DNA of 55,432 nucleotides from positions 1 through 55,432 of the forward strand of contig RGCL01000012.1 in NCBI GenBank assembly GCA_009919175.1, given 5' to 3'. This DNA is from Betaproteobacteria bacterium. Lineage in GTDB: Bacteria; Pseudomonadota; Gammaproteobacteria; Burkholderiales; Burkholderiaceae_C. The position numbers and the translations under genes were made by a program. The notes beneath the pieces were generated by a model. That model was not told the origin of the DNA and searched no databases. It worked only from the letters and a program-made list of their open reading frames with translations. This document shows, one piece after another, positions 43,558 to 52,396 of this stretch. How positions within the stretch are numbered: the first letter of the stretch is position 1; each line of letters opens with the position of its first letter.

Positions 43558-43686
43558 TCAGCCTTTGGCAGGCGGGTCCTTGTCCTCGTCTTCATCCAGG
43601 TCTTTGCGCCCAGAAAACATGGTCCACCACACGATCAGGACCAGCAGCAAGCCAGCACCCAACGCTTCAAGCAAAATCAGCCACAT
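43558..43686 (-). CDS. Small single-pass membrane protein (42 residues)
   Basis: The frame encodes MWLILLEALGAGLLLVLIVWW followed by TMFSGRKDLDEDEDKDPPAKG: one hydrophobic helix and a short charged cytoplasmic tail. It looks like a real conserved mini-protein rather than a shadow because the helix-plus-charged-tail design is complete and the gene neatly fills the gap between the nitrilase gene and mltA. Its ATG (43686) overlaps the mltA ATG (43685) head to head at the palindrome CATG. Function unknown. No clear ribosome-binding site. Confidence 0.55.
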   Translation of the reverse strand: MWLILLEALGAGLLLVLIVWWTMFSGRKDLDEDEDKDPPAKG

Positions 43687-44833
43687 GAGACGTCTGTTGT
43701 ATGTGATTGCAATGGGTGGCATTGTAGGAATGCTCATGAGCTGTGCGAGCCGCATGGCACAAAGCCCCACCTCCCTGCCGGTACCCAGCGGTTTGCCTTC
43801 TCCTTCTGTGCCATCTGGTTCAGTGGCGCAAGCCTTGCCCAAGCCTGCCGAGCCTGGCATCAGCGTGTCAGTGCCGGTGAGCTGGTCGGATTTGCCCGGT
43901 TGGCGCGATGCACCCCTGGATCCCGTGTGGGGGGTGTTGCTGCGCAACTGCGAGCGCCCCACCGAGGCCGTCATGAGTTTGTGTGCCGATGTGCGGCGTT
44001 TGTCCATCGCCGACGATGCCCAGCGGCGGCAATGGATGGAGTCGCGCTTGCAGCCGCACCGCCTGCAAGCCGAGTCGGGTGCGAGCGAAGGCCTGCTCAC
44101 GGCGTATTACGAGCCCGTGTTTGACGCCTCGCGTGAGCGAAGCCCGGGATACGAGGTGCCGCTCTATGCCCCGCCCCCTGAATTGGCCTCTGGTTCAAGC
44201 CGCACGCCCTGGTTCACGCGTGAAGAGATCGACACCCGCGCCGATGTGCGTGCGCGGCTCAGGCCCCTGGCTTGGCTCTCCGATCCGGTGGACGCCTTGG
44301 TGCTGCACATCCAGGGCTCGGGGCGTTTGCGATTCAAAGAGGCCAATGGCAGCACCACCGAGGTGGGCATTCGCTATGCCGCCTCCAACAACCAGCCTTA
44401 CCGCAGCGTGGGTCGCGCCTTGCTCGATGCGCGCGAATTGACCGACGCCTCATGGCCAGGCATTCAGGTCTGGTTTGTGCGCAACCCGGTGCGCGCACAG
44501 TCTTTCATGTGGACCAACCCACGCTATGTGTTCTTCAAGGAAGCCCCCATCGCCGAACCCGAGCTTGGCCCACCAGGGGCACAAGGCGTGCCACTCACGG
44601 CCATGCGCTCCATCGCCGTGGACCCGCGCTCTGTGCCCTATGGCTCGCTGATGTGGCTGCACACCCGGGGCACAGACCTGCAACTGTCCCAGCTGGTGCT
44701 GGCGCAAGACACCGGATCGGCCATCGTGGGCGCGGTGCGTGCGGACTTGTTCGCGGGCACGGGTGCAAAGGCGGGCGCATTGGCTGGGCGCATCAAGCAG
44801 CCGCTGTGGCTGTGGGTGCTCAAGCCTCGATGA
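43685..44833 (+). CDS. mltA: Membrane-bound lytic murein transglycosylase A
   Basis: About 382 residues from ATG 43685. The lipoprotein signal peptide ends at MLMSC, giving an outer-membrane-anchored enzyme. The MltA domain has GLLTAYYEPVFDASR and LVLHIQGSGRLRF; the C-terminal 3D domain has SIAVDPRSVPYGSLMWL and VLAQDTGSAIVGAVRADLF, with the Asp residues that give the family its catalytic centre. It cleaves the MurNAc-GlcNAc bond of peptidoglycan to form 1,6-anhydromuropeptides. The frame is open back to 43565, but only the 43685 start gives a signal peptide. Confidence 0.93.
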   Translation: MRRLLYVIAMGGIVGMLMSCASRMAQSPTSLPVPSGLPSPSVPSGSVAQALPKPAEPGISVSVPVSWSDLPGWRDAPLDPVWGVLLRNCERPTEAVMSLCADVRRLSIADDAQRRQWMESRLQPHRLQAESGASEGLLTAYYEPVFDASRERSPGYEVPLYAPPPELASGSSRTPWFTREEIDTRADVRARLRPLAWLSDPVDALVLHIQGSGRLRFKEANGSTTEVGIRYAASNNQPYRSVGRALLDARELTDASWPGIQVWFVRNPVRAQSFMWTNPRYVFFKEAPIAEPELGPPGAQGVPLTAMRSIAVDPRSVPYGSLMWLHTRGTDLQLSQLVLAQDTGSAIVGAVRADLFAGTGAKAGALAGRIKQPLWLWVLKPR

Positions 44834-44847
44834 CGCGGTCCTGATCT

Positions 44848-45315
44848 TCAGCCCGGCAGGGGCAGCACACCACTGGCTTTGACCTCGCCCAGCGAAAAAC
44901 TGGTCTGCAAGTCTTTGACGTTGGGCAGGTTGAGCAGCACATTGCGCGCGAACTCGCTGAAGCTGTTGAGGTCTTTGCACACCACCTGCAGCTCAAACGT
45001 GCCCGTGCCACTGATGTAGTGGCAAGACACCACTTCCGGGATCTGACGGATCGCCTCTTCCAGCTCGCGGGTCACATCGCCGCGGTTGCGTTCGGCGTCC
45101 AGCCGAACAAAGGCCAGCACATCCAGCCCCACCTTTTGCCGGTTGATGTCGGCGCGATAGCCCAGGATGTAGCCCCCCTCTTCGAGGGCGCGCACCCGCC
45201 GCCAGCAAGCCGGTGCGGACAAGCCCACCCGGTGGGCCAACTCGGTGTTGGGCAAGCGGGCATCGAGTTGCAGTTCTTTCAGAATAAGCCAGTCGAATTG
45301 GTCAAGTTGTTCCAT
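44848..45315 (-). CDS. Lrp/AsnC family transcriptional regulator
   Basis: A 155-residue protein. The N-terminal winged helix-turn-helix is FDWLILKELQLDARLPNTELAHRVGLS, then ACWRRVRALEEGGYILGYRA. The C-terminal RAM/ligand-binding domain has VVSCHYISGTGTFELQVVCKDL. Such regulators sense amino acids. It is divergent from the indolepyruvate oxidoreductase gene, a common pairing, so it probably controls that gene (aromatic amino acid degradation) and itself. Confidence 0.92.
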   Translation of the reverse strand: MEQLDQFDWLILKELQLDARLPNTELAHRVGLSAPACWRRVRALEEGGYILGYRADINRQKVGLDVLAFVRLDAERNRGDVTRELEEAIRQIPEVVSCHYISGTGTFELQVVCKDLNSFSEFARNVLLNLPNVKDLQTSFSLGEVKASGVLPLPG

Positions 45316-45429
45316 TTTTTGATTTTAAAGAACAAATATTTCAAAACCGGGGGCAAACACCGTGCTCGAAAGAAAGGCAATTTCTGGCGCTTGGCCCTAG
45401 ACTAGGCCCATCACCAGCTGGGAGATGCC
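45316..45429. promoter_or_regulatory. Divergent promoter region between lrp-type gene and oxidoreductase
   Basis: A short AT-rich tract includes TTTTGA (45317-45322) and TCAAAA (45341-45346) as inverted ends, compatible with the loosely palindromic AT-rich sites used by Lrp/AsnC proteins. This is positional inference. Confidence 0.35.
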
Positions 45430-48400
45430 ATGAACGCGCCATTGCCTGAGGCCATTCGAAAAGCCCTCGAATCGGTCACCTTGGACGACAAGTACACCCT
45501 GCCCGAGGGCGCGGCTTTCATGAGCGGGGTTCAGGCCCTGGTGCGTTTGCCCATGATCGTGCGCCAGCGCGATGCCTTGCAAGGCAAGCGCACAGCGGCC
45601 TTCATCAGCGGCTACCGGGGCTCGCCCTTGGGCAATTACGACCAGGCCTTGTGGTCAGCCCGTGAGCATCTGGCCAAGCAAGACATTGTTTTTCAGCCCG
45701 GCGTGAATGAGGAGTTGGCTGCCACCGCCTTGTGGGGCACCCAGCAACTGGGCTTTGCTCCACCGGGCGACAACCGTTTTGATGGCGTGTTTGGCATTTG
45801 GTATGGCAAGGGTCCGGGCGTGGACCGCTGCTCGGATGTGTTCAAACACGCCAACATGGCGGGCACCACCCCGTGGGGCGGCGTGCTTGCGGTGGCCGGT
45901 GACGACCATGTGGCCAAAAGCTCCACCGCTGCGCACCAGAGCGACCACATCTTCAAGGCCTGCGGCTTGCCTGTGTTTTTCCCGGCATCGGTGCAAGACA
46001 TTCTGGATCTGGGCGTTCATGCATTGACCATGAGCCGCTTTGCCGGTGTGTGGGCGGGCATGAAAACGATTCAGGAAATCGTGGAGTCCAGCGCATCGGT
46101 GGACGTGAGCGCAAGCCGCGTCAACGTGGTGTTGCCCGACTTTCCCATGCCGCCTGGCGGCCTTCACATCCGCTGGCCAGACGATGCCCTCACCCAGGAG
46201 GCCAGGCTGTTCAACCACAAGTGGTACGCCGCCCTGGCCTACATCCGTGCCAACCGGCTCAACCACAATGTGATTGAAGGACCGCGTGACCGATTTGGCC
46301 TGATTGCCAGTGGCAAGGCCTACAACGACACCCGCCAAGCCTTGCTGGACCTGGGGCTTGACGATGCGCGCTGCCGTGAACTGGGCATTCGCCTGCACAA
46401 GGTCGCGGTGGTCTGGCCGCTGGAGGCCAACACCGCGCGTGAGTTCGCCACCGGGTTGCAGGAAATCCTGGTGGTGGAAGAAAAGCGCCAGCTCATTGAA
46501 TACCAACTCAAAGAAGAGCTCTACAACTGGCGTGATGATGTGCGCCCCAACATCCTGGGCAAATTTGACGAACCCGAAGGGGATCGCTCGGGTGGCGAAT
46601 ACGCCAGCGACAACCCCAGCAGCCGCACCTTGCTGCGGGCTGCTGCCGATTTGTCGCCTGCCATCGTGGCGCAAGCCATTGCCAAGCGACTCACCAAACT
46701 CGGTGTCGATGCCACCACACAGGCCATGCTGGATGCGCGCGTGGCCCAGATCCTGGCCAAGCAGCAGGCCTTGGAGGTGATCGAGGTCAAGGCAGATCGT
46801 CAGCCCTGGTTTTGTTCAGGCTGTCCGCACAACACCAGCACCCGCGTGCCCGAGGGCTCACGGGCCATGGCGGGCATTGGCTGCCACTTCATGAGCGTGT
46901 GGATGAATCGCAGCACGGTGGGCTTTACCCAAATGGGCGGCGAAGGCGTGCCCTGGGTGGGGCAGCAGCCGTTCTCCAACACCCAGCACGTGTTTGCCAA
47001 CCTGGGCGACGGCACCTACTTTCACAGCGGCTTGCTGGCGATTCGCCAAAGCATTGCGGCAGGCGTGAACATCACCTACAAGATTTTGTACAACGACGCA
47101 GTGGCCATGACTGGAGGTCAGCCCCTGGGCGAGCGGCCCGAAGGTCACAGCGTGGTTCAGATCGCCAACAGCGTCACCGCCGAGGGCGCAAGGCGTGTGG
47201 TCATCGTCACCGACCAGCCCGAAAAATACGATGGGGTCAATGGCTTGCCCTCTGGCGTGACCATTCACCACCGCGATGAACTCGACCGCATCCAGCGGGA
47301 GTTGCGCGACACCGCAGGCTGCACGGCTTTGATTTATGACCAGACCTGTGCCACTGAAAAACGCCGCCGCCGCAAGCGCGGCAAGATGGTGGACCCAGCG
47401 GTTCGCGTGTTCATCAACGAACTGGTTTGCGAGGGCTGTGGCGACTGCTCGGTGCAAAGCAATTGCATCAGTGTCGAGCCCCTGGAAACCGAATTTGGCC
47501 GCAAGCGCACCATCAACCAAAGCACCTGCAACAAAGACTTGAGTTGCCTCAAAGGCTTTTGCCCCAGCTTTGTGACCGTCGAAGGCGGTCAACTCAAAAA
47601 AGCCCAACGTCAGGCTCAACCCACACCCGAGAGCCTGGGCGAATTGCCCGAGCCCATCCTGCCGTCACTGAGTCAGGCTGCGCAGCACGGTGGCTACGGC
47701 ATCGTCGTGGCCGGTGTGGGGGGGACCGGCGTCATCACGATTGGGCAGGTGCTGGGCATGGCCGCTCACATCGAAGGCCTGGGCATCGTGACTCAGGATG
47801 CGGCAGGTCTGGCACAAAAGGGCGGTGCTACCTGGAGCCATGTGCTCATGGCTCCCCGCTTTGAAGACATTCGCACCACGCGAGTGGCTTTGGGTGCCGC
47901 CGATCTGATTCTGGGTTGCGACCCGATTGTGTCGGCTGGCAAAGAGACCTTGTTGCGCATGGGCGCAGGGCGCACCCGCGTGGCGCTCAATGCCAACAGC
48001 ACCCCCACGGCCTCGTTCATTCAAAACAGCAAGCAGTGGGAAAACCCCAGCGACCGCTGCGTGGCTGCGATTGGTCAAACCCTCGAAGGCCAGGGCCTTG
48101 GGACTTTGCAAGCCAACGCAATGGCCACAACCCTGATGGGCGACACGATTTTTGTGAACCCCATGGTCATGGGCTTTGCCTGGCAAAAGGGCTGGCTGCC
48201 GGTGCGCAAGGAATCCATTCATCGGGCGATGGAGCTCAATGGGGTGCAGGTCAAGGCCAACCAGCTGGCTTTTGAATGGGGGCGGTGGGCAGCCCATGCG
48301 CCCGAGCGTGTGGCCGATTTGCTCCAGCCGGCCCAGCGTGTGCAGTTCCAGGCGCCGCAAAGCCTGCAAGCCATGGTCGATCAGCGCGCCGCGTTTTTGA

Positions 48401-48525
48401 CGGCCTACCAGAATCAGGCCTATGCCCAAAGCTACCGCGACTTTGTGGCGGGTGTGGCCCAGCGTTCAGACACCCTGGCGCGCGTGGTGGCGCGGCAGTT
48501 GTTCAAGCCTTGCCAAGCGCAATGA
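45430..48525 (+). CDS. Fused indolepyruvate:ferredoxin oxidoreductase, C-terminus interrupted
   Basis: A 1031-residue frame. The N-terminal thiamine-diphosphate oxidoreductase halves include FISGYRGSPLGNYDQAL and the TPP-binding domain (GDGTYFHSGLLAIRQSIAAGVN, NDAVAMTGGQ). A ferredoxin-like cluster follows (CEGCGDCSVQSNC), then the gamma domain (GIVVAGVGGTGVITIGQVL). The enzyme oxidatively decarboxylates arylpyruvates (or related 2-oxoacids) to acyl-CoA with ferredoxin. Full-length homologues continue after 'VAR.LFK' for about 150 residues. Here the frame stops at 48525 with PCQAQ, and a C-terminal segment resumes in another frame at 48509. About 45 residues ('LMAYKDEYEVARLY...' in relatives) are missing at the junction, so activity is doubtful. 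Confidence 0.88.
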   Translation: MNAPLPEAIRKALESVTLDDKYTLPEGAAFMSGVQALVRLPMIVRQRDALQGKRTAAFISGYRGSPLGNYDQALWSAREHLAKQDIVFQPGVNEELAATALWGTQQLGFAPPGDNRFDGVFGIWYGKGPGVDRCSDVFKHANMAGTTPWGGVLAVAGDDHVAKSSTAAHQSDHIFKACGLPVFFPASVQDILDLGVHALTMSRFAGVWAGMKTIQEIVESSASVDVSASRVNVVLPDFPMPPGGLHIRWPDDALTQEARLFNHKWYAALAYIRANRLNHNVIEGPRDRFGLIASGKAYNDTRQALLDLGLDDARCRELGIRLHKVAVVWPLEANTAREFATGLQEILVVEEKRQLIEYQLKEELYNWRDDVRPNILGKFDEPEGDRSGGEYASDNPSSRTLLRAAADLSPAIVAQAIAKRLTKLGVDATTQAMLDARVAQILAKQQALEVIEVKADRQPWFCSGCPHNTSTRVPEGSRAMAGIGCHFMSVWMNRSTVGFTQMGGEGVPWVGQQPFSNTQHVFANLGDGTYFHSGLLAIRQSIAAGVNITYKILYNDAVAMTGGQPLGERPEGHSVVQIANSVTAEGARRVVIVTDQPEKYDGVNGLPSGVTIHHRDELDRIQRELRDTAGCTALIYDQTCATEKRRRRKRGKMVDPAVRVFINELVCEGCGDCSVQSNCISVEPLETEFGRKRTINQSTCNKDLSCLKGFCPSFVTVEGGQLKKAQRQAQPTPESLGELPEPILPSLSQAAQHGGYGIVVAGVGGTGVITIGQVLGMAAHIEGLGIVTQDAAGLAQKGGATWSHVLMAPRFEDIRTTRVALGAADLILGCDPIVSAGKETLLRMGAGRTRVALNANSTPTASFIQNSKQWENPSDRCVAAIGQTLEGQGLGTLQANAMATTLMGDTIFVNPMVMGFAWQKGWLPVRKESIHRAMELNGVQVKANQLAFEWGRWAAHAPERVADLLQPAQRVQFQAPQSLQAMVDQRAAFLTAYQNQAYAQSYRDFVAGVAQRSDTLARVVARQLFKPCQAQ

Positions 48526-48847
48526 GCGCGGCGAGCTCACCAAACAAAAATTTGGCAGCGCCATGCGCTGGGCCTTGAGTGTGCTGCCCCACTTCAAGGG
48601 CTTGCGGGGCACGGCACTTGACCCCTTCGGTTACACCGAGGAGCGGCGCACCGAACGCGCCTTGATTGGCGAATACCGTGCGCTGATTGAAGAGGTGATG
48701 CAAGGTGACTTGCAAGGCCGCAAAGACCTGGCTTTGCAGTTGGCCAACTTGCCCGAGGAGATCAAGGGCTATGGCCATGTGAAGGCCAGGAACCTCACGC
48801 AGGTGCGCGCGCGCTGGCAAGCGTTGCTGGGGCAGTGGCGGGCCTGA
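48509..48847 (+). pseudogene. Out-of-frame C-terminal fragment of the indolepyruvate oxidoreductase
   Basis: The frame reads LAKRNERGELTKQKFGSAMR, LRGTALDPFGYTEERRTERALIGEYRAL and LPEEIKGYGHVKARNLTQVRARW. This is the normal C-terminal end of the fused oxidoreductase family but has no start of its own. It overlaps the end of the main frame by 17 bp and is separated from it by a frameshift at a small deletion. Confidence 0.85.
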
Positions 48848-49813
48848 TCAGCCCACCACCCCTGCCGCATGCGCTTGCTGGTCGGCGTGGTAGCTGGAGC
48901 GCACCAGGGCACCCACCGCTGCGTGGGTAAAGCCCATGTCGTAGGCTTTTTCTTCAAACATCTTGAAGGTATCGGGATGCACATAGCGGCGCACCGGTAA
49001 ATGGCTGGTGCTCGGCGCCAAGTACTGGCCGATGGTGAGCATGTCGATGTGGTGGGCGCGCATGTCGGCCATCACTTGCAGGATTTCTTCGTCGGTTTCG
49101 CCCAGCCCCACCATCAGCCCACTCTTGGTCGGGATGTGGGGGAACAAGGCCTTGAATTTTTTGAGCAGGTTCAGGCTGAAGGCATAGTCGCTGCCGGGCC
49201 TGGCCTGGGCATAGAGGCGGGGCACGGTTTCGAGGTTGTGGTTCATCACATCGGGCGGCGCGGCCTTGAGGATGTCCAGGGCGCGGTCATCACGCCCGCG
49301 AAAGTCGGGCACCAGCACCTCGATCTGGGTCTGGGGTGAGCGTTCGCGGGTCTTGCGGATGCATTCCACAAAATGACCTGCGCCACCATCTCGCAAGTCG
49401 TCGCGGTCCACGCTGGTGATCACCACATACTTGAGCTTGAGCGCGGCAATGGTGTTGGCAAGGTTGTCAGGTTCGTTGACATCCAGCGGGTCGGGGCGGC
49501 CATGGCCGACGTCGCAAAACGGGCAGCGGCGCGTGCACTTGTCGCCCATGATCATGAAGGTGGCTGTGCCCTTGCCAAAGCATTCACCGATGTTGGGGCA
49601 AGAGGCTTCCTCGCACACGGTCACCAGCTTGTTCTCGCGCAAGATGCCTTTGATTTCGTAAAAGCGCGAATTGGGCGAGCCGGCCTTGACGCGGATCCAG
49701 TCGGGCTTTTTGAGCACGGGGGCCTGGGTGTCCACCTTGATGGGGATGCGTGAGAGCTTGGCCGCCGCTTTTTGCTTGACGGTGGGATCGTAGGGGGTGT
49801 CCGAATGGCTCAT
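48848..49813 (-). CDS. lipA: Lipoyl synthase
   Basis: 321 residues from ATG 49813. The auxiliary 4Fe-4S cluster motif is [12 protein letters not shown] and the radical-SAM motif is CTRRCPFC; the C-terminal RSSYHADQQ carries the conserved Ser ligand of the auxiliary cluster. It inserts two sulfurs into protein-bound octanoyl groups to form lipoate for 2-oxoacid dehydrogenases and the glycine cleavage system. The start overlaps the lipB stop (ATGA). The longer frame to 50239 lies within lipB. Confidence 0.97.
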   Translation of the reverse strand: MSHSDTPYDPTVKQKAAAKLSRIPIKVDTQAPVLKKPDWIRVKAGSPNSRFYEIKGILRENKLVTVCEEASCPNIGECFGKGTATFMIMGDKCTRRCPFCDVGHGRPDPLDVNEPDNLANTIAALKLKYVVITSVDRDDLRDGGAGHFVECIRKTRERSPQTQIEVLVPDFRGRDDRALDILKAAPPDVMNHNLETVPRLYAQARPGSDYAFSLNLLKKFKALFPHIPTKSGLMVGLGETDEEILQVMADMRAHHIDMLTIGQYLAPSTSHLPVRRYVHPDTFKMFEEKAYDMGFTHAAVGALVRSSYHADQQAHAAGVVG

Positions 49814-50568
49814 GGGGTGTCCTGTGTCGGCATCGGTTGGGTGGACCTTGCAGGGGACAAGGTTGGGGTTTGCGGCTTGAGTTGGCCGTCGAGCGCCTGA
49901 CTCAGCAATTGCGCCACCTCGGCCACGCTGGTTCGAACGCCGATTGTAGAAAGGTCCACCGTGGGCAAGCCCGCATAGCCACAAGGGTTGATGCGCAAAA
50001 AGGGGCTCAGGTCCATGTCCACATTCAAAGCCAGGCCATGGTAGGTGCAGTGACGCGAGACCTTCACCCCCAGGGCGGCAATCTTGCCCACACCCTCGAA
50101 GTTGGGTTGTGGCGCTGGACTGCCTGGTTCGCGGTATTGGGGGCGTTGGGGCAACAGGGCGTGGCTGAAGGGGTCGTCGAGCCGCACATAAATGCCAGGC
50201 GCGCCCGCCACGCGGTGCCCCACCACCCCAAAATGCCACAGCGTGCGGATGAGGGCTTCTTCGAGCTTGTGGATGTAGGTTTTGACAAAGAAGCCCGCAC
50301 GTTGCAAATCCACCAGTGGGTAGGCCACCAGTTGGCCAGGGCCGTGATAGGTCACCTGCCCGCCCCGGTTGGTGGGCAGCACGGGGATCTCACCCGGGTT
50401 GAGCAAGTGGATGTCTTGTGCCGCAAGACCCAGGGTGAAAACCGGTGGGTGCTCGCACAACCACAGCTCATCGGGCGTGTTCTCGGTGCGCGACTGCGTG
50501 AAGGCCTGCATGCGCGCGATGGTGCTGGCGCAATCCACGCGGCCCAGCCAGGTGGTGTGCAAGCTCAT
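49810..50568 (-). CDS. lipB: Octanoyl-ACP:protein N-octanoyltransferase
   Basis: A 252-residue protein with the family motifs [51 protein letters not shown] (catalytic Lys) and INPCGYAG (catalytic Cys). It transfers octanoate from acyl carrier protein to lipoyl domains, the step before LipA. A roughly 30-residue insertion ([21 protein letters not shown] region) and a Pro/Thr-rich tail make it slightly longer than the E. coli protein. Operon with lipA (4-bp overlap) and the ybeD-like gene (4-bp gap). Confidence 0.96.
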   Translation of the reverse strand: MSLHTTWLGRVDCASTIARMQAFTQSRTENTPDELWLCEHPPVFTLGLAAQDIHLLNPGEIPVLPTNRGGQVTYHGPGQLVAYPLVDLQRAGFFVKTYIHKLEEALIRTLWHFGVVGHRVAGAPGIYVRLDDPFSHALLPQRPQYREPGSPAPQPNFEGVGKIAALGVKVSRHCTYHGLALNVDMDLSPFLRINPCGYAGLPTVDLSTIGVRTSVAEVAQLLSQALDGQLKPQTPTLSPARSTQPMPTQDTP

Positions 50569-50572
50569 GGCC

Positions 50573-50851
50573 TCAGAGCACCACTTTCACCATGGGGTGG
50601 GTGGTGAGGGTGCGATAGAGCTCGTCGAGCTGCTCGCGGCTGGTGGCATGGATGATCAGGGTGATGCCCTGGTAGCGCCCTTTGCTGCTGTCGCGCAGCT
50701 CCATGGTGCCGGGGTCGAATTGCGGATCGAACTGGTGGGCGATGTGCGCCATGGCCTCTTTGAAACCCTCGACCTTGGCGCCCATGACCTTGATGGGAAA
50801 GAGGCAGGGGTACTCGATGAGCGACTGATCGGGTGGGATGGCGGCGCTCAC
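50573..50851 (-). CDS. ybeD: YbeD/DUF493 family protein
   Basis: A 92-residue protein matching the small ACT-like DUF493 family ([54 protein letters not shown]). Members sit next to lipB in most proteobacteria; the function is not established. It overlaps the upstream aminotransferase stop by 4 bp. Confidence 0.9.
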   Translation of the reverse strand: MSAAIPPDQSLIEYPCLFPIKVMGAKVEGFKEAMAHIAHQFDPQFDPGTMELRDSSKGRYQGITLIIHATSREQLDELYRTLTTHPMVKVVL

Positions 50852-51744
50852 TGCTTGACCTTTTGATAGGCCTGGTAGAGGCGCTGGTAAATCGGACCGG
50901 GTCGTCCAGCCTGGGCGCCATGGCCAATGGCCTGGCCGTCAAGGTGGGTGATGGGCAAGACCTCTTTGGTGGCCGAGGTCAAGAGTAATTCGTCGGCATC
51001 GAAGACTTCGCTGCGCCGGATGGGGCGCAGCTCATAGCTCAGGCCTTCTTGTGCACACAGCTCTTCGAGCAGGCCATAGCGTATGCCTTCGAGCACCAGA
51101 TTGTCTTTGGGTGCGGCCATGACGCTGCCGTTTTTCACCACCCACACATTGCTCGAAGAGGCTTCGGTGAGGTGTCCGTTTCGGAACATCACGGTCTCCA
51201 CCGCATGGGCTTGATGGCTGATGTCGCGCGCCAGGATGGCCGACAGCAGGCTGATGGACTTGATGTGTCCTTTTTCCCAGCGAAAGTCATGTGCGCTCAC
51301 GCAAGACACCCCATGCTCACGCTGCTCGGCGCTGGGCGGCTTCATGGTGTTGACCATGGCAAACACCGTGGGTGACAGCTGCGGGTCGATCACATGGTCG
51401 CGCGGGGCCACGCCGCGCGTGATCTGGATGTAAATGAGTTGCTCAATGTTGCCTACGCGCTGCCCCGTATGGGCGGCATGGGCATTCACCAGGTGGTCGA
51501 TGCGCGCGGCCCAGGTGGCGGCATCATCGGCGTGCGGGATGCGAACCTCCTGCAATGACCGGGCCATGCGCGCATGGTGGTGCGCCCACCGAAAGGGCTT
51601 GCCCCCGTAAACCGGGACCACTTCGTAAATGCCATCGCCAAAAATGAAGCCCCGATCGAGCACGCTCACACGGGCTTCGTTCAGGGGCAGGTACTCGCCG
51701 TTGAGGTAACACAGATGATGAGGGAGGGCGACAAGATGGTTCAT
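50848..51744 (-). CDS. dat: Class IV PLP aminotransferase, D-amino-acid transaminase type
   Basis: A 298-residue protein. The N-terminal SVLDRGFIFGDGIYEVVPVY is typical of D-alanine/branched-chain class IV enzymes. The PLP lysine is K162 in GHIKSISLLSAILA, and LTEASSSNVWVV plus SATKEVLPI bind the phosphate and substrate. It probably interconverts D-amino acids and 2-oxoacids for cell wall precursors, though exact substrate choice cannot be read. It is the first gene of the lipoate operon. Confidence 0.9.
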   Translation of the reverse strand: MNHLVALPHHLCYLNGEYLPLNEARVSVLDRGFIFGDGIYEVVPVYGGKPFRWAHHHARMARSLQEVRIPHADDAATWAARIDHLVNAHAAHTGQRVGNIEQLIYIQITRGVAPRDHVIDPQLSPTVFAMVNTMKPPSAEQREHGVSCVSAHDFRWEKGHIKSISLLSAILARDISHQAHAVETVMFRNGHLTEASSSNVWVVKNGSVMAAPKDNLVLEGIRYGLLEELCAQEGLSYELRPIRRSEVFDADELLLTSATKEVLPITHLDGQAIGHGAQAGRPGPIYQRLYQAYQKVKQ

Positions 51745-51899
51745 GAGAAAGAATTATCCGCTTGCGATAAGGCCTACAGATGGCCCGGTCATCGGCAGGG
51801 TCAAATCAGACCATTCAAATCACATACAATGCCAGGCTTTCACAATGGGTGTAAACCTGGTGTCAAGAACCTGGGTGAACATTCGTCGGTTTGTCAGCC
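51745..51899 (+). promoter_or_regulatory. Promoter region of the ATP synthase operon
   Basis: This 155-bp gap lies between divergent dat and atpI. TACAAT at 51825-51830 is a good -10 element; the matching -35 is weak. No terminator or riboswitch is visible. Confidence 0.4.
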
Positions 51900-52379
51900 A
51901 TGAAGCCAGCAAGCTGGGATGACCAAGACTCCTCCCAACACAACAGTCAGGAAGAGTTCAAGTCGCTCACAGCCCAAGAGGCTCAGGCACTGAGGCTTCA
52001 ACAGCCGAATGTGTCCCTGTTGCGGGTGGTGCTGGCGCAAGTGCTGGTGGGTGTCGTGTCGGCGGTCGTGGCCTACGGGTTCACGCTCAAGGCATCGGTG
52101 GCCTGGTCAGCACTGTATGGTGCCTTCATTGTTGCTTTCCCTGCCGCCTTGTTTGCGCGGGGCTTGTGGCGGATGCGGCAGATCAAAAGCCCATTGGCTT
52201 CGGCGGTGGGTTTGGGGGTTTGGGAGGGCATCAAGCTCTTGCTGACCCTGATGGGATTGGTGGCGGCACCCTGGTTGGTGCCGACTTTGAACTGGCCTGC
52301 CATGTTGGTGAGCCTGGTGTTGACGATGAAAGTCTATTGGGTGGCACTGGCATGGCGCCGGGTGTTTGCCCCGAAATGA
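51900..52379 (+). CDS. atpI: ATP synthase protein I
   Basis: About 159 residues from ATG 51900 (a TTG three codons earlier is possible). A polar N-terminus is followed by four membrane helices (VVLAQVLVGVVSAVVAYGF, ALYGAFIVAFPAALFA, GVWEGIKLLLTLMGLVAAPW, NWPAMLVSLVLTMKVYWVAL), the AtpI pattern. It helps assemble the c-ring of the F-type ATP synthase. It is first in the operon, 17 bp before atpB. Confidence 0.88.
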   Translation: MKPASWDDQDSSQHNSQEEFKSLTAQEAQALRLQQPNVSLLRVVLAQVLVGVVSAVVAYGFTLKASVAWSALYGAFIVAFPAALFARGLWRMRQIKSPLASAVGLGVWEGIKLLLTLMGLVAAPWLVPTLNWPAMLVSLVLTMKVYWVALAWRRVFAPK

Positions 52380-52396
52380 GAGGATGAAAGTCGAAC

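Noticed and set aside
43558-44100. 180-residue minus-strand frame running across mltA
   Set aside because: Only the last 42 residues, from ATG 43686, look like a real protein; the upstream part is an mltA shadow.
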